NCBI GenBank assembly: GCA_964521255.1
Contig: CAZFRM010000009.1
Coordinates: 109,882-173,881, forward strand
Direction: 5' to 3'
Source of the DNA: ZC4RG29 sp964521255
GTDB taxonomy: Bacteria > Bacteroidota > Bacteroidia > Cytophagales > Cyclobacteriaceae
Length of the DNA stretch: 64,000 nucleotides
Part shown: positions 48,757 to 57,768 of the stretch, one piece after another
How positions within the stretch are numbered: the stretch's first letter is position 1
Layout: the number at the start of each line of letters is the position of its first letter
Notes under the pieces: model-generated
The model's input: the letters and a program-made list of their open reading frames with translations, nothing else
Told to the model about the DNA's origin: nothing
The model's database searches: none
Translations under genes and position numbers: made by a program

Positions 48757-51033
48757 ATGCAAAGACAATTCTACAGATTTATTGCTTTACTGTTTTCCTT
48801 TTTCTGTTTTGCCATTTTATCGCATGGGCAATCTTTGAGTAAATACATTGTTGTTGATCAATTTGGTTACTTGCCTTCCTCGAAAAAAATTGCTGTTATC
48901 CGCGACCCGCAGACAGGCTTTGATGCTTCAGAATCGTTCGCACCGGGAACATCTTACGCGGTAGTTAAAGCGTCAACAGGGGAGCAGGTTTTTACAGCAA
49001 ACAGAACCACATGGAATAGTGGAGCTACAGACCCTTCATCAGGAGACAAGGCCTGGTGGTTTGATTTTTCAGTCGTTACAGAAGCAGGAAAATATTATGT
49101 GCTGGATATTTCGAAAAATGTACGCTCTTATGAATTTGAAATATCTCCTGTTATTTATAATGAAGTTCTGAAACATGCAGTACGAACTTTTTTCTATCAG
49201 CGTGCTGGTTTTGCCAAGCAGGCTCAGTATGCAGGATCGGCATGGGCTGATGGCGCCAGTCATATTGGATCTTTACAAGATAAAAACGCTCGTGTTTACA
49301 ATGCATCAGGTAACGCATCCACTGAAGTAGATGTAAGCGGAGGCTGGTATGATGCAGGTGATTATAACAAGTACACTAACTGGACCGCCAACTACATCGT
49401 TGACTTCATGCACGCCTACCTTGAAGCGCCACAGGCATGGGGTGATGATTATAATATTCCCGAGTCGGGTAATGGTATACCGGATTTGCTGGACGAAGCG
49501 AAGTGGGGTGTTGATCATTTACTTCGCTTGCAAAAATCCGATGGAAGCATGCTTAGCATTGTTGGCCTTTCTCATGCGAGTCCACCGTCCAGTGCAACGG
49601 GTCCAAGTTTATATGGAACACCCAACACCTCCGGAACACTAAATTCTGCAGGAGCATTTGCCATTTCATCGAAGGTGTATGCTTCATTGGGAATGACGGC
49701 TTACGCAGAAACATTAAAACAAAGTGCAATCAAGGCGTGGGATTGGGCCGACGAAAATCCTAATGTGATTTTTAAGAATAACGATTCGGCTTCCGGAACA
49801 GGAGGCCTCGGAGCAGGGCAGCAGGAAACAGATGACTACGGAAGGCTTACAGCAAAAATTGAAGCGGCCATATTTCTTTTCGAAATTACCGGCGAAGCAA
49901 AGTATCGTGATTTTGTAGATGACCATTACGATGAAGTGAATCTTATACAATGGAACTTTGCGTTTCCATTCCAAACCACTAACCAGGAAATGCTTTTGTA
50001 TTATGCATCGCTTCCGGATGCGACCTCATCTGTTGCCAACCATATAAAGAACGTTTACAAAAACGCCATGCTTACCGGTAGCGAAAATTTTCCTGCCCAT
50101 ACTTCGAACAAAGATCCTTACCGGGCGCATTTAAAAGATTATACCTGGGGAAGCAATGGAATTAAAGCAGGGCAGGGGCTTATGTTCATCAACATGATCA
50201 CATATGATCTCGATGCCGCCAAAAATGAAGATGCTAAAAATGCAGCGGAGCAATACGTTCATTATCTCCATGGGGTGAATCCTCTTAACATCGTTTACTT
50301 GTCGAACATGTACAATTATGGTGGAGAGAATTGTGTGAATGAATTCTATCATACCTGGTTTGGAAACGGAAGCACCAAGTGGGACAGGGTAGGAACGTCA
50401 ACTTACGGACCGGCTCCTGGCTTTCTTACCGGAGGGCCTAACCCAAGTTATGATTGGGATGGCTGCTGTCCTTCCAATTGTGGTGGAGGAAATAATTCAG
50501 TTTGCAATTCTGAATCGCTTACACCGCCAAAGGGGCAGCCTGATCAGAAATCGTATAAAGACTTTAATACCAGTTGGCCCGTGAACTCCTGGTCGGTAAC
50601 CGAAAACAGCAACAGCTACCAGATTAATTACATTCGGTTATTATCACATTTTGTTGATGCAAGTTATGACTGCAGTGGTACACAAAATGGAACTGCCTTT
50701 ATAGATGTTTGTGGACAATGCGCAGGAGGAACAACAGGGATAACGCCAATCACAAATGAATCAGAATGCCCCGGCGCCGTTACCGGTGTTGAAGAAGATT
50801 TGTCGCTGCGTTTTGAAGTGTTTCCTAACCCGACTTCCGGAGTGGTTAATATTGTTACCAAGCGAAGAGACTCTTATAGCTACTACGTTGCAAATTCCGT
50901 TGGAGAGAAAGTCATTTCGCGAACAAGCACAGGCAATTCGTCATTCACTTTAAGTTCAAATCCTGCAGGCGTTTATCTGTTGGTCATCCGTCAGAAGGGG
51001 AAGAACAAAGTGGAGAAGATTGTGAAGTATTGA
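48757..51033 (+). CDS. Glycoside hydrolase family 9 cellulase with type IX secretion tail
   Basis: A 758-residue secreted endoglucanase-type enzyme: signal peptide (ending SHGQ), an Ig-like CelD N-terminal domain (about residues 28-130), the GH9 (alpha/alpha)6 barrel and a type IX secretion sorting domain (FEVFPNPTSGVVNIV to the end). The catalytic Asp pair is in VDVSGGWYDAGDYNKYTNW and the general acid Glu in SVTENSNSYQINY. HYLHGVNPLNIVYLSN and EFYHTWFGNGS are further GH9 blocks. A short Cys-rich linker (DCSGTQNGTAFIDVCGQCAG) precedes the sorting domain, a T9SS linker type seen in Bacteroidota. It cuts beta-1,4-glucans outside the cell and stands alone. Confidence 0.93.
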   Translation: MQRQFYRFIALLFSFFCFAILSHGQSLSKYIVVDQFGYLPSSKKIAVIRDPQTGFDASESFAPGTSYAVVKASTGEQVFTANRTTWNSGATDPSSGDKAWWFDFSVVTEAGKYYVLDISKNVRSYEFEISPVIYNEVLKHAVRTFFYQRAGFAKQAQYAGSAWADGASHIGSLQDKNARVYNASGNASTEVDVSGGWYDAGDYNKYTNWTANYIVDFMHAYLEAPQAWGDDYNIPESGNGIPDLLDEAKWGVDHLLRLQKSDGSMLSIVGLSHASPPSSATGPSLYGTPNTSGTLNSAGAFAISSKVYASLGMTAYAETLKQSAIKAWDWADENPNVIFKNNDSASGTGGLGAGQQETDDYGRLTAKIEAAIFLFEITGEAKYRDFVDDHYDEVNLIQWNFAFPFQTTNQEMLLYYASLPDATSSVANHIKNVYKNAMLTGSENFPAHTSNKDPYRAHLKDYTWGSNGIKAGQGLMFINMITYDLDAAKNEDAKNAAEQYVHYLHGVNPLNIVYLSNMYNYGGENCVNEFYHTWFGNGSTKWDRVGTSTYGPAPGFLTGGPNPSYDWDGCCPSNCGGGNNSVCNSESLTPPKGQPDQKSYKDFNTSWPVNSWSVTENSNSYQINYIRLLSHFVDASYDCSGTQNGTAFIDVCGQCAGGTTGITPITNESECPGAVTGVEEDLSLRFEVFPNPTSGVVNIVTKRRDSYSYYVANSVGEKVISRTSTGNSSFTLSSNPAGVYLLVIRQKGKNKVEKIVKY

Positions 51034-51218
51034 TGTTTTGTCAAGTACATAAAGGTCTGCCAATACCGATCTCGTGAAACGCTACCGTGACCATCAAGAG
51101 AATACTATCACGTAAAGTTTTGTGTTTTCATATTTCGTGGAAGAAAAGAGAGAAGGTCTTTATTAGAAATTTATGATAACGAAATGTTAAGCGTTTCCCT
51201 TGTTTCTGGATTAAACAA

Positions 51219-51494
51219 TCAACCTTTGGTATCCAGAAATCGAATGATTTCTTTTTCCAGGTCTTGAAATACATTTCTGTACTCCAGTTCATTTTTCACA
51301 TCACTCATCATCCTTTCCTGATAAGTTTCTAATGTTCGTGCAGTAGAATAGAAATCTTCGCAGAGGGATTTGAACTCTTCATTATTCATGTATTCATCAA
51401 GAATCAGATTCCGGTGACCAGGAAATTTACTTAGCATGAAAATGATGTCATCACCCATTTCGCTATGACTTACTTTGTTACGCTTCACTGGCAT
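51219..51494 (-). CDS. Small helical protein of unknown function
   Basis: A 91-residue, charge-rich, all-helical protein (MLSKFPGHRNLILDEYMNNE, LCEDFYSTARTLETYQERM). Proteins of similar length and composition are common in Bacteroidota and unassigned. The frame is complete with a good ATG at 51494. Neighbours are the GH9 cellulase and the truncated DNA-binding gene, with which it is divergent. No function is proposed. Confidence 0.6.
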   Translation of the reverse strand: MPVKRNKVSHSEMGDDIIFMLSKFPGHRNLILDEYMNNEEFKSLCEDFYSTARTLETYQERMMSDVKNELEYRNVFQDLEKEIIRFLDTKG

Positions 51495-51646
51495 TCTTTT
51501 TAAACTATTTCCAGCGTTTGGTGTTCTACTGATGACCTGACTGGTAGTTCGGTTTAGGATTGTCTAAGATAAATGGATTGGTTCAGGTTCGTAAGTAATT
51601 CACGGTGATTAACGGTTTAAAACAGAAGTTTAAAGGGAACTAACCT

Positions 51647-51925
51647 ATGGAGAAATTTACCCACAATAGAATAATTGATCAGGTAAACCGAATTCTTACA
51701 TCATCTCAAATCTACAACTCCAATGTATTGACTGAATTCTTAAAGTATATAATCAACGAAACACTTGAAGGAAGAAGCGGTGAATTAAAGGAATACACCA
51801 TCGGTGTAGCCGCATTGCGACGGGAGATTGATTTCAATCCGCAACTGGATTCAATCGTGAGAATTCATGCCGGCAGATTACGACGCGCGCTCAATGACTA
51901 TTATCATGAAGAAGGCTCTTGGTGA
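51647..51925 (+). pseudogene. Truncated winged-helix DNA-binding domain
   Basis: A 92-residue frame that matches only the N-terminal domain of large Bacteroidota proteins which begin with a winged helix and continue with adenylate-cyclase-like or TolB/TPR domains. The recognisable part is RIIDQVNRILTSSQIYN...ETLEGRSGELKEYTIGVAALRREIDFNPQLDSIVRIHAGRLRRAL. The frame stops right after HEEGSW, where relatives continue with a (I/V)xIPKGxY(V/I)P strand; the downstream bases in no frame give that strand. It is probably a decayed gene or a stand-alone DNA-binding fragment. Confidence 0.6.
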
Positions 51926-52245
51926 ACGAACTAAAAAGAGGAATAATGAAAGTGAGTTTGAATTAATAAAAGTCAGAAAGTCCGTAAGTCGGAAAAGTCC
52001 GAAAGTAAATTGGCGTAAACGGTGCGTAATTGTAATTGATCATTTAAGTAAGTATCCTTCTACGCTGGCAAAGGCAACTTCTTTCAGACTTCCGGACTCT
52101 TTATTAATTAACGGTGAATCACCGTGTTTAACTAACATACCCGGTAAATTAACCCTAACTAGAATTCTTTGTTAAGGTTTATCGAAATGACCTTAACCAT
52201 TTTCATTTTTTGTAGAATAGTTACCATAAACTTAACGATTAGATT
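51926..52245. other. 320-base gap with AGTCCGAAAG-type repeat
   Basis: Bases 51971-52006 contain AGTCAGAAAGTCCGTAAGTC and GGAAAAGTCCGAAAGT, opposed at 52079-52099 by TTCTTTCAGACTTCCGGACT. A near palindrome TTAACGGTGAATCACCGTG follows at about 52118. A frame of 102 codons crosses this block but has no protein character. The rest is AT-rich and probably the promoter of the DUF4136 gene. Confidence 0.5.
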
Positions 52246-52881
52246 ATGAAAATAAGACGACAGGTTTATGCTGCATTTCTTTGTATACTCCTCATCTTGT
52301 CAGGATGTTATCCACAAGGGGCCGAATACATTGAAGACTATGACCTTGTAATTACTAATCACGACAAGGCATTTGACTTTGGCTCTGTAAATACTTTTGC
52401 CCTCCCGGACGAAGTAGTAAAACTTACAGGCAATCTTATTAAAGGTGAAGACCCTGAATTTATAGAAGATGAATACGCTGATATCATCCTGAACTCTATT
52501 CGTGAAAACATGGAGGATAAAGGTTGGACAGAAGTCCTTAAGGATGAGGACCCCGACGTTATCATTTTGGCATCAGCTGTATCATCCACTACACTTATAT
52601 GGTATTACGACTGGTGGTACTGGGACTGGTGGTATCCATATTATTGGTGGGGATGGTATTATCCTTATCCAATCTATGGTGGATCGTATACCACAGGAAG
52701 TGTTTTTATTCAAATGACTTATCCTGATGGTATTACCGCTGCTGATAACATACCCGTTATCTGGTCTGCTATTCTTAATGGATTGCTGGAGGGGGATGTC
52801 GATAAAATTGATGATCGCATTGAGAGAGGTATTGATCAGGCTTTTGATCAGTCACCGTACCTGGATCTGGATGATGACTAA
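52246..52881 (+). CDS. DUF4136 lipoprotein
   Basis: A 211-residue lipoprotein (lipobox ILSGC near residue 20) with the DUF4136 features DYDLVITNHDKAFDFGSVNTFALPDEV at the N-terminus, a central block NSIRENMEDKGWTEVLKDEDPDVIILAS and a low-complexity aromatic stretch (WYYDWWYWDWWYPYYWWGWY near residue 120). The aromatic block might lie at the membrane or bind glycans. DUF4136 lipoproteins are common in Bacteroidota and Pseudomonadota envelopes, role unknown. The outer-membrane barrel gene begins 16 bases downstream, so the pair is cotranscribed and probably interacts. Confidence 0.9.
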   Translation: MKIRRQVYAAFLCILLILSGCYPQGAEYIEDYDLVITNHDKAFDFGSVNTFALPDEVVKLTGNLIKGEDPEFIEDEYADIILNSIRENMEDKGWTEVLKDEDPDVIILASAVSSTTLIWYYDWWYWDWWYPYYWWGWYYPYPIYGGSYTTGSVFIQMTYPDGITAADNIPVIWSAILNGLLEGDVDKIDDRIERGIDQAFDQSPYLDLDDD

Positions 52882-52885
52882 AAAT

Positions 52886-52891
52886 AAGGAG
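52886..52891 (+). promoter_or_regulatory. Strong Shine-Dalgarno AAGGAG
   Basis: AAGGAG lies six bases before the ATG at 52898. Bacteroidota messages seldom carry such a strong site, and the ATG it positions overrides the long upstream frame from 52727. Confidence 0.7.
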
Positions 52892-52897
52892 ATACAT

Positions 52898-53500
52898 ATG
52901 AGACATATAATTACAATAACACTTTTCATCTCTATGGTTATAGGAATGAATTGCGTCGTCGCTCAAAACAGTGTGATGATGCAGTATACAATTAATTTCC
53001 CGATGGGCAACTCCAGTGATTTTGTTGGAGAACCCAGTTTCCGGGGAGCCACCTTCGATTATCGACATGGCATCTCACCCCATGTTAGCGTTGGTTTTAG
53101 CATGGGCTGGTATACTTTCTATGAAAAGAATAACCGAGGCACATATACCTCTCCTGATGGGTCACAGGATGTTAATGGCGTTTTATATCGCTACATAAAT
53201 AGCGTACCCTTTCTGTTGGTGGGCGACTACTATCTAAACCCCCAAGAGCACTTTTCACCCTTTTTTGGATTAGGCATAGGGGTAACGTATAATCGTCTCG
53301 ACAATGAGATGGGACTCTACTATGTACGCAACGAGGCCTGGCAGTTTACGATCGCTCCTGAAGCTGGAATTCGGTATGGTATAAGGCCCGAGCTCTGGGG
53401 ATATGTTTCCCTGCGATATAATAACAGTTTTGAAGTCGATGATGTGAAAGGGCAGTCTTACCTGTCACTAAACCTGGGACTAATGTTTGGTACGCTATAG
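52898..53500 (+). CDS. Outer-membrane beta-barrel protein
   Basis: A 200-residue protein with a signal peptide (ITITLFISMVIGMNCVVAQ) and alternating amphipathic strands that end in a C-terminal hydrophobic residue run (SYLSLNLGLMFGTL), the pattern of small eight-stranded barrels of the OmpW/porin-like type. ISPHVSVGFSMGWYTFYEKN and FSPFFGLGIGVTYNRL are typical strands. The start at 52898 is set by an AAGGAG site. It follows the DUF4136 lipoprotein and is 61 bases before the first sulfatase. Likely role is anchoring or passage at the outer membrane; no substrate is known. Confidence 0.88.
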   Translation: MRHIITITLFISMVIGMNCVVAQNSVMMQYTINFPMGNSSDFVGEPSFRGATFDYRHGISPHVSVGFSMGWYTFYEKNNRGTYTSPDGSQDVNGVLYRYINSVPFLLVGDYYLNPQEHFSPFFGLGIGVTYNRLDNEMGLYYVRNEAWQFTIAPEAGIRYGIRPELWGYVSLRYNNSFEVDDVKGQSYLSLNLGLMFGTL

Positions 53501-53561
53501 TGATTCAGGGAAAGCCTGATAGAAAAAAAGTAACTGATAATTAATACAAAAAAAGTCAACG

Positions 53562-55139
53562 ATGAAACATTCTATCCTAAAAGCAAGAGCAAGCGTTATA
53601 CTGATGGTCATGATGCTTGCATTAACCCACGTCTTTGCACAGCAAAAAAAACCTAACATTCTTGTCATATTTGGTGATGATATCGGAATTCCACAGATAA
53701 GCGCATACTCCATGGGGATGATGGGTTATCAGACACCAAACATCGATCGTATCGCGAAGGAGGGATGTATCTTCACGGATGCCTACGGTCAGCAGAGTTG
53801 TACCGCCGGACGCGCATCATTCATTCTCGGACAAGAACCATTCCGCACCGGACTACTAACGATAGGTATGCCGGGTGATCCTCATGGTATTGCAGACTGG
53901 ATGCCAACCATAGCTGATGTTATGAAGACTCAGGGATACGCCACTGGCCAATTTGGTAAAAACCACCTCGGTGACCGCGATAATCACTTACCAACCAAAC
54001 ACGGCTTTGATGAATTCTTTGGCAACCTCTATCACCTGAACGCCGAAGAAGAACCGGAAGGATATTTCTATCCGAAAGACCCTGAGTTTAAAAAGAAATA
54101 TGGACCACGTGGTGTATTGAAAACTACTGCTGATGGTAAGGTAGAGGATACCGGACCACTCGTAACGAAACGGATGGAGACCATTGACGAGGAGTTTCTC
54201 GCTAGCGCAAAAGGTTTTATCGATCGTCAGGCAAAAGCGGACAAGCCATTCTTCGTGTGGTTCAATTCAACACGTATGCACATCTTCACACACCTTAAAA
54301 AAGAATCCCTGGGAAAGACCGGTGTGGGCATTCATGCCGATGGTATGGTAGAGCACGATGGACATGTGGGTGAGTTACTGAAGCTGCTGGATGATCTGAA
54401 AATTGCCGACAACACCATTGTTATATATACTACCGATAACGGGGCCGAAATCGCAATGTGGCCGGATGGCGCGATGATACCATTTCATGGCGAGAAGGGA
54501 ACAACTTGGGAAGGAGGTTTTCGAATTCCTATGATGATCCGCTGGCCAGGTGTTATCAAGCCTGGCATGATCAGCAATGAAATCATTTCTCTGATTGACT
54601 GGTTCCCCACACTAGCTGATGCGGCGGGTGCCGGGGATATCAAAACGAAAATGGCGAATGGATTTTCAGCCAGAGGAAAGAATTTTAAAGTCCATCTTGA
54701 TGGCTATAATTTCCTTCCTTATCTCAAGGGACAGCAAACAAAAGGGCCACGTGAGGCGATATATTATTTTGATCAGGGCGGTAATCTAAATGCCGTGCGC
54801 TGGAATGACTGGAAGGTAAGTTTTGCGACTGCTTCCGAAGGAGGCAATATTGCAACAGCAACTCGTGAAACTCCCAGTTGGGCGATGATCACCAATCTTC
54901 GCATGGACCCTTATGAAAGAGCGATGCATGAAGGCGGTAAATTCTGGGAATGGTATGCCCAGCAAATGTGGTTGCTTGTACCCATCCAGGGGAAGGTCAA
55001 GGAATTCTTTACTGACTTTGACAAGTATCCTTACCAGATGGGTGGTTCCCTGAATGCCGGGGGTATAAACTACGGAACGCTTCGACAGCAGGATGCAATG
55101 AAACGACTGAAAGAGTTGGAAAGCTTACGACCTCGATAA
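53562..55139 (+). CDS. Periplasmic sulfatase, tandem copy 1
   Basis: A 525-residue type I (formylglycine) sulfatase with a signal peptide ending HVFAQQ. The metal-binding NILVIFGDDIG and the active-site sequence CTAGR (Cys80, the residue to be oxidised to formylglycine) are present, with GQFGKNHLGDRD and the later YTTDNGAEIAMWP. The CxAxR signature is compatible with maturation by an anaerobic-type or FGE-type enzyme, but no maturase gene is in the window. It removes sulfate from a polysaccharide or other ester. It shares long blocks with copy 2, including YPKDPEFKKKYGPRGVL, so the two arose by tandem duplication. Confidence 0.92.
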   Translation: MKHSILKARASVILMVMMLALTHVFAQQKKPNILVIFGDDIGIPQISAYSMGMMGYQTPNIDRIAKEGCIFTDAYGQQSCTAGRASFILGQEPFRTGLLTIGMPGDPHGIADWMPTIADVMKTQGYATGQFGKNHLGDRDNHLPTKHGFDEFFGNLYHLNAEEEPEGYFYPKDPEFKKKYGPRGVLKTTADGKVEDTGPLVTKRMETIDEEFLASAKGFIDRQAKADKPFFVWFNSTRMHIFTHLKKESLGKTGVGIHADGMVEHDGHVGELLKLLDDLKIADNTIVIYTTDNGAEIAMWPDGAMIPFHGEKGTTWEGGFRIPMMIRWPGVIKPGMISNEIISLIDWFPTLADAAGAGDIKTKMANGFSARGKNFKVHLDGYNFLPYLKGQQTKGPREAIYYFDQGGNLNAVRWNDWKVSFATASEGGNIATATRETPSWAMITNLRMDPYERAMHEGGKFWEWYAQQMWLLVPIQGKVKEFFTDFDKYPYQMGGSLNAGGINYGTLRQQDAMKRLKELESLRPR

Positions 55140-55157
55140 TTTAAGAATGAATTTCTC

Positions 55158-55192
55158 GTTCCCCGAATATTCAATTTCGGGGAACTTGTTTT
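55158..55192 (+). terminator. Terminator-like hairpin between the sulfatases
   Basis: Arms GTTCCCCGAA (55158-55167) and TTCGGGGAAC (55176-55185) are perfectly paired and followed by TTGTTTT. It may attenuate transcription between the first sulfatase and the downstream operon. Confidence 0.65.
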
Positions 55193-55255
55193 AGAAGTAA
55201 CGTGACTTGTCTATTGCTACCCTGGTAAAAACAAACTTATTACACTCTAAACCAT

Positions 55256-56791
55256 ATGTTAAAACCCGGAAAACTTTTTATGCTGCTGTTCGGTCTCTTG
55301 ATGACCAGCAGTTTGTTTGCCCAACAAAAGAAACCTAATATTCTCGTAATCTTTGGTGATGATATCGGCCAATCGAATATCAGCGCTTACAGCCGTGGAC
55401 TGATGGGTTTTACGACACCTAATATCGATCGCATCGGTAACGAAGGTGGTGTGTTTGTACAATATTATGGACAGCAAAGCTGTACTGCAGGAAGAGCTGC
55501 CTTCATCACTGGTCAATGTCCATTTCGTACAGGTCTTACCAAAGTAGGATTACCGGGTTCCCCCATCGGACTGCAGAAAGAAGATCCTACCATTGCCGAG
55601 TTTCTCAAACCCCTGGGCTACATGTGCGGGCAGTTTGGAAAGAATCATCTTGGAGACCGTGATGAATTTCTTCCCTCCAGGCATGGCTTCGATGAGTTCT
55701 TTGGAAATCTTTATCACCTGAACGCTGAACAGGAACCGGAAAATGAAGACTACCCGAAAGACCCTGAGTTTAAAAAGAAATACGGTCCGAGGGGAGTATT
55801 GAGATCAACCGCCGACGGCAAAGTAGAAGATACCGGACCATTGACTAAGAAACGCATGGAGACGGTAGATGAAGAGTTTCTTGCTGCTGCGAAAAATTTC
55901 ATGACAAATCAATCAAAAGCCAACAAGCCATTTTTTGTTTGGTTTAACGCCACGCGCATGCACGTATTCACCCACCTGAAACCTGCATCCAAAGGAAAAA
56001 CCGGACTTGGCATTCAGGCGGATGGTATGACCGAACATGACGGACAGGTAGGTGAGCTTCTGAAATTGCTGGATGATCTGAAGATAGCCAGTAACACCAT
56101 CGTTATATATACCACGGACAATGGTGCAATGAAAAACATGTGGCCGGATGGTGGATCATCACCCTTCCGCAATGAAAAAGACACCAACTGGGAAGGTGCA
56201 TTCCGCGTGCCTGCGCTGATCCGCTGGCCAGGCGTTGTTAAACCGGGAACAAATTTCACGGGACTCTTTTCGGCTGAAGATTGGTTGCCTACACTGGTCG
56301 CTGCTGCCGGTGGTGAGCAGGATCTTCCTGCCAAAGCGAGAGCAGGCTTCTCAGCCGGAAGCAAAAACTTCAAGGTGCATCTGGATGGCTATAACCAGGT
56401 CAACTACCTGAAAGGTACAGCTCCTACAGCACGAAAGGAGTTTGTCTATTTTGATGACGATGGGAATTTAGTCGCCTACCGCGATGAACGATTCAAATAT
56501 GTTTTTGATATCCAATACGCGATTGGAATGGACGTGTGGCGTCAACCTATGACCAAGCTTCGTGCGCCAATCGTTATTGACCTGCTCTCTGATCCTTATG
56601 AATACGCAGTAGATGCTGCCGCCGCTTATGAGAATTGGTTTATGGATCGCGCGTTTCTTGTATTACCTGCCGTTTCCAAAGTGGGCCAGTATCTCGCCAG
56701 CTACAAAGATTTTCCACCACGACAACGGCCGGCTTCGTTCTCCATCGACCAGGTAATTGAAAAGCTGGAAGCAGCAACAGGTTCACGATAA
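55256..56791 (+). CDS. Periplasmic sulfatase, tandem copy 2
   Basis: A 511-residue paralogue of the preceding sulfatase with signal peptide ending SLFAQQ, NILVIFGDDIGQ, CTAGR (Cys76), GQFGKNHLGDRDE and VWFNATRMHVFTHLKP. The metal and sulfate-binding His/Lys residues of the family are at equivalent sites. It begins 71 bases after the hairpin and its stop codon is 14 bases before the MoxR gene, so it is the first gene of the long operon in practice. Differences from copy 1 are in the C-terminal half (residues 330-511), suggesting a different substrate. Confidence 0.92.
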   Translation: MLKPGKLFMLLFGLLMTSSLFAQQKKPNILVIFGDDIGQSNISAYSRGLMGFTTPNIDRIGNEGGVFVQYYGQQSCTAGRAAFITGQCPFRTGLTKVGLPGSPIGLQKEDPTIAEFLKPLGYMCGQFGKNHLGDRDEFLPSRHGFDEFFGNLYHLNAEQEPENEDYPKDPEFKKKYGPRGVLRSTADGKVEDTGPLTKKRMETVDEEFLAAAKNFMTNQSKANKPFFVWFNATRMHVFTHLKPASKGKTGLGIQADGMTEHDGQVGELLKLLDDLKIASNTIVIYTTDNGAMKNMWPDGGSSPFRNEKDTNWEGAFRVPALIRWPGVVKPGTNFTGLFSAEDWLPTLVAAAGGEQDLPAKARAGFSAGSKNFKVHLDGYNQVNYLKGTAPTARKEFVYFDDDGNLVAYRDERFKYVFDIQYAIGMDVWRQPMTKLRAPIVIDLLSDPYEYAVDAAAAYENWFMDRAFLVLPAVSKVGQYLASYKDFPPRQRPASFSIDQVIEKLEAATGSR

Positions 56792-56805
56792 ACTTAAGAA
56801 AAGTA

Positions 56806-57765
56806 ATGGCCTCTCTCGACCAGGTAAAAGAACTTAAAACACGTATTCAATCTTCAATCATCGGACAGGAAGATGTCATTACCAAAATTCTTATTGGCCT
56901 GCTGACCGATGGTAATGTATTACTTGAAGGCTTACCCGGTCTTGCAAAAACAAGAGCGGTAAAGAGTCTTGCTAAAAATCTTGATTGCAAACTCAGTCGC
57001 ATCCAATTCACGCCTGATCTGCTTCCGTCCGATGTTACCGGCACGGAAGTATATCAGCCGGAATCGCAGGAGAAATTTATTTTCCAGCAGGGTCCCATCT
57101 TCAGCAACCTTGTGCTGGCAGATGAAATCAATCGTGCTCCGGCCAAAGTCCAGGCAGCGTTGCTGGAAGCGATGGAGGAACGGCAGGTATCGGTGGCAGG
57201 AAAAACCCACACCATGGAAAAACTCTTCATGGTGCTGGCCACGCAAAATCCGATCGAGCAGGAGGGAACGTACCCGCTGCCAGAAGCACAGCTCGACCGT
57301 TTTATCATGAAAATAGAAGTGAATTACCCCAGCGATGAAGATGAAGGCAAGATCGTGCGCCTCAATCGCGAAGAGTCTAAAGGTATTTCGCAAACGGTGC
57401 AGCCCATACCCCAACAAGTGGTGTTCGATGCGCGCAACGAGATCAGCAATGTCGAAGTAAAAGACGCTGCGGAAAAATATATGGTTGACCTGGTCAGTGC
57501 CACGCGTTACCCGGATAAGTTCAGCAAGGACCTCAAGCGGTGGATCAACGTAGGGTCTAGTCCGCGAGCTACGATAGGGCTGGACAAATGCTCACGCACA
57601 ATAGCCTGGCTGGCAGGAAGAAATTATGTCACCGCTGATGATGTCCGGTTTATCGTTCACGATGTACTGCGACACCGCTTGATATTAAGTTATGAGGCCA
57701 ACGCCGATGGCCTCAGTGCAGACAAAGTGATTGATGAGGTTCTGAAAAATGTTTCGGTCGTGTGA
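56806..57765 (+). CDS. MoxR family AAA+ ATPase
   Basis: A 319-residue cytoplasmic AAA+ chaperone. Walker A is EGLPGLAKTR (residues 42-50), Walker B LVLADEINRAPAK near 103, sensor 1 MVLATQNPIEQEGTYPLPEAQLDRF near 143, and a lid domain ending with the SRTIAWLAGRNYV segment. MoxR ATPases insert cofactors or remodel complexes containing VWA proteins. It is four bases from the DUF58 gene and in one operon with two VWA genes and batD, the set known as the Bat or aerotolerance group. A GNVLLEGLPGLAKT loop and a single ATPase copy are typical of the MRP subfamily. Confidence 0.93.
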   Translation: MASLDQVKELKTRIQSSIIGQEDVITKILIGLLTDGNVLLEGLPGLAKTRAVKSLAKNLDCKLSRIQFTPDLLPSDVTGTEVYQPESQEKFIFQQGPIFSNLVLADEINRAPAKVQAALLEAMEERQVSVAGKTHTMEKLFMVLATQNPIEQEGTYPLPEAQLDRFIMKIEVNYPSDEDEGKIVRLNREESKGISQTVQPIPQQVVFDARNEISNVEVKDAAEKYMVDLVSATRYPDKFSKDLKRWINVGSSPRATIGLDKCSRTIAWLAGRNYVTADDVRFIVHDVLRHRLILSYEANADGLSADKVIDEVLKNVSVV

Positions 57766-57768
57766 AGC

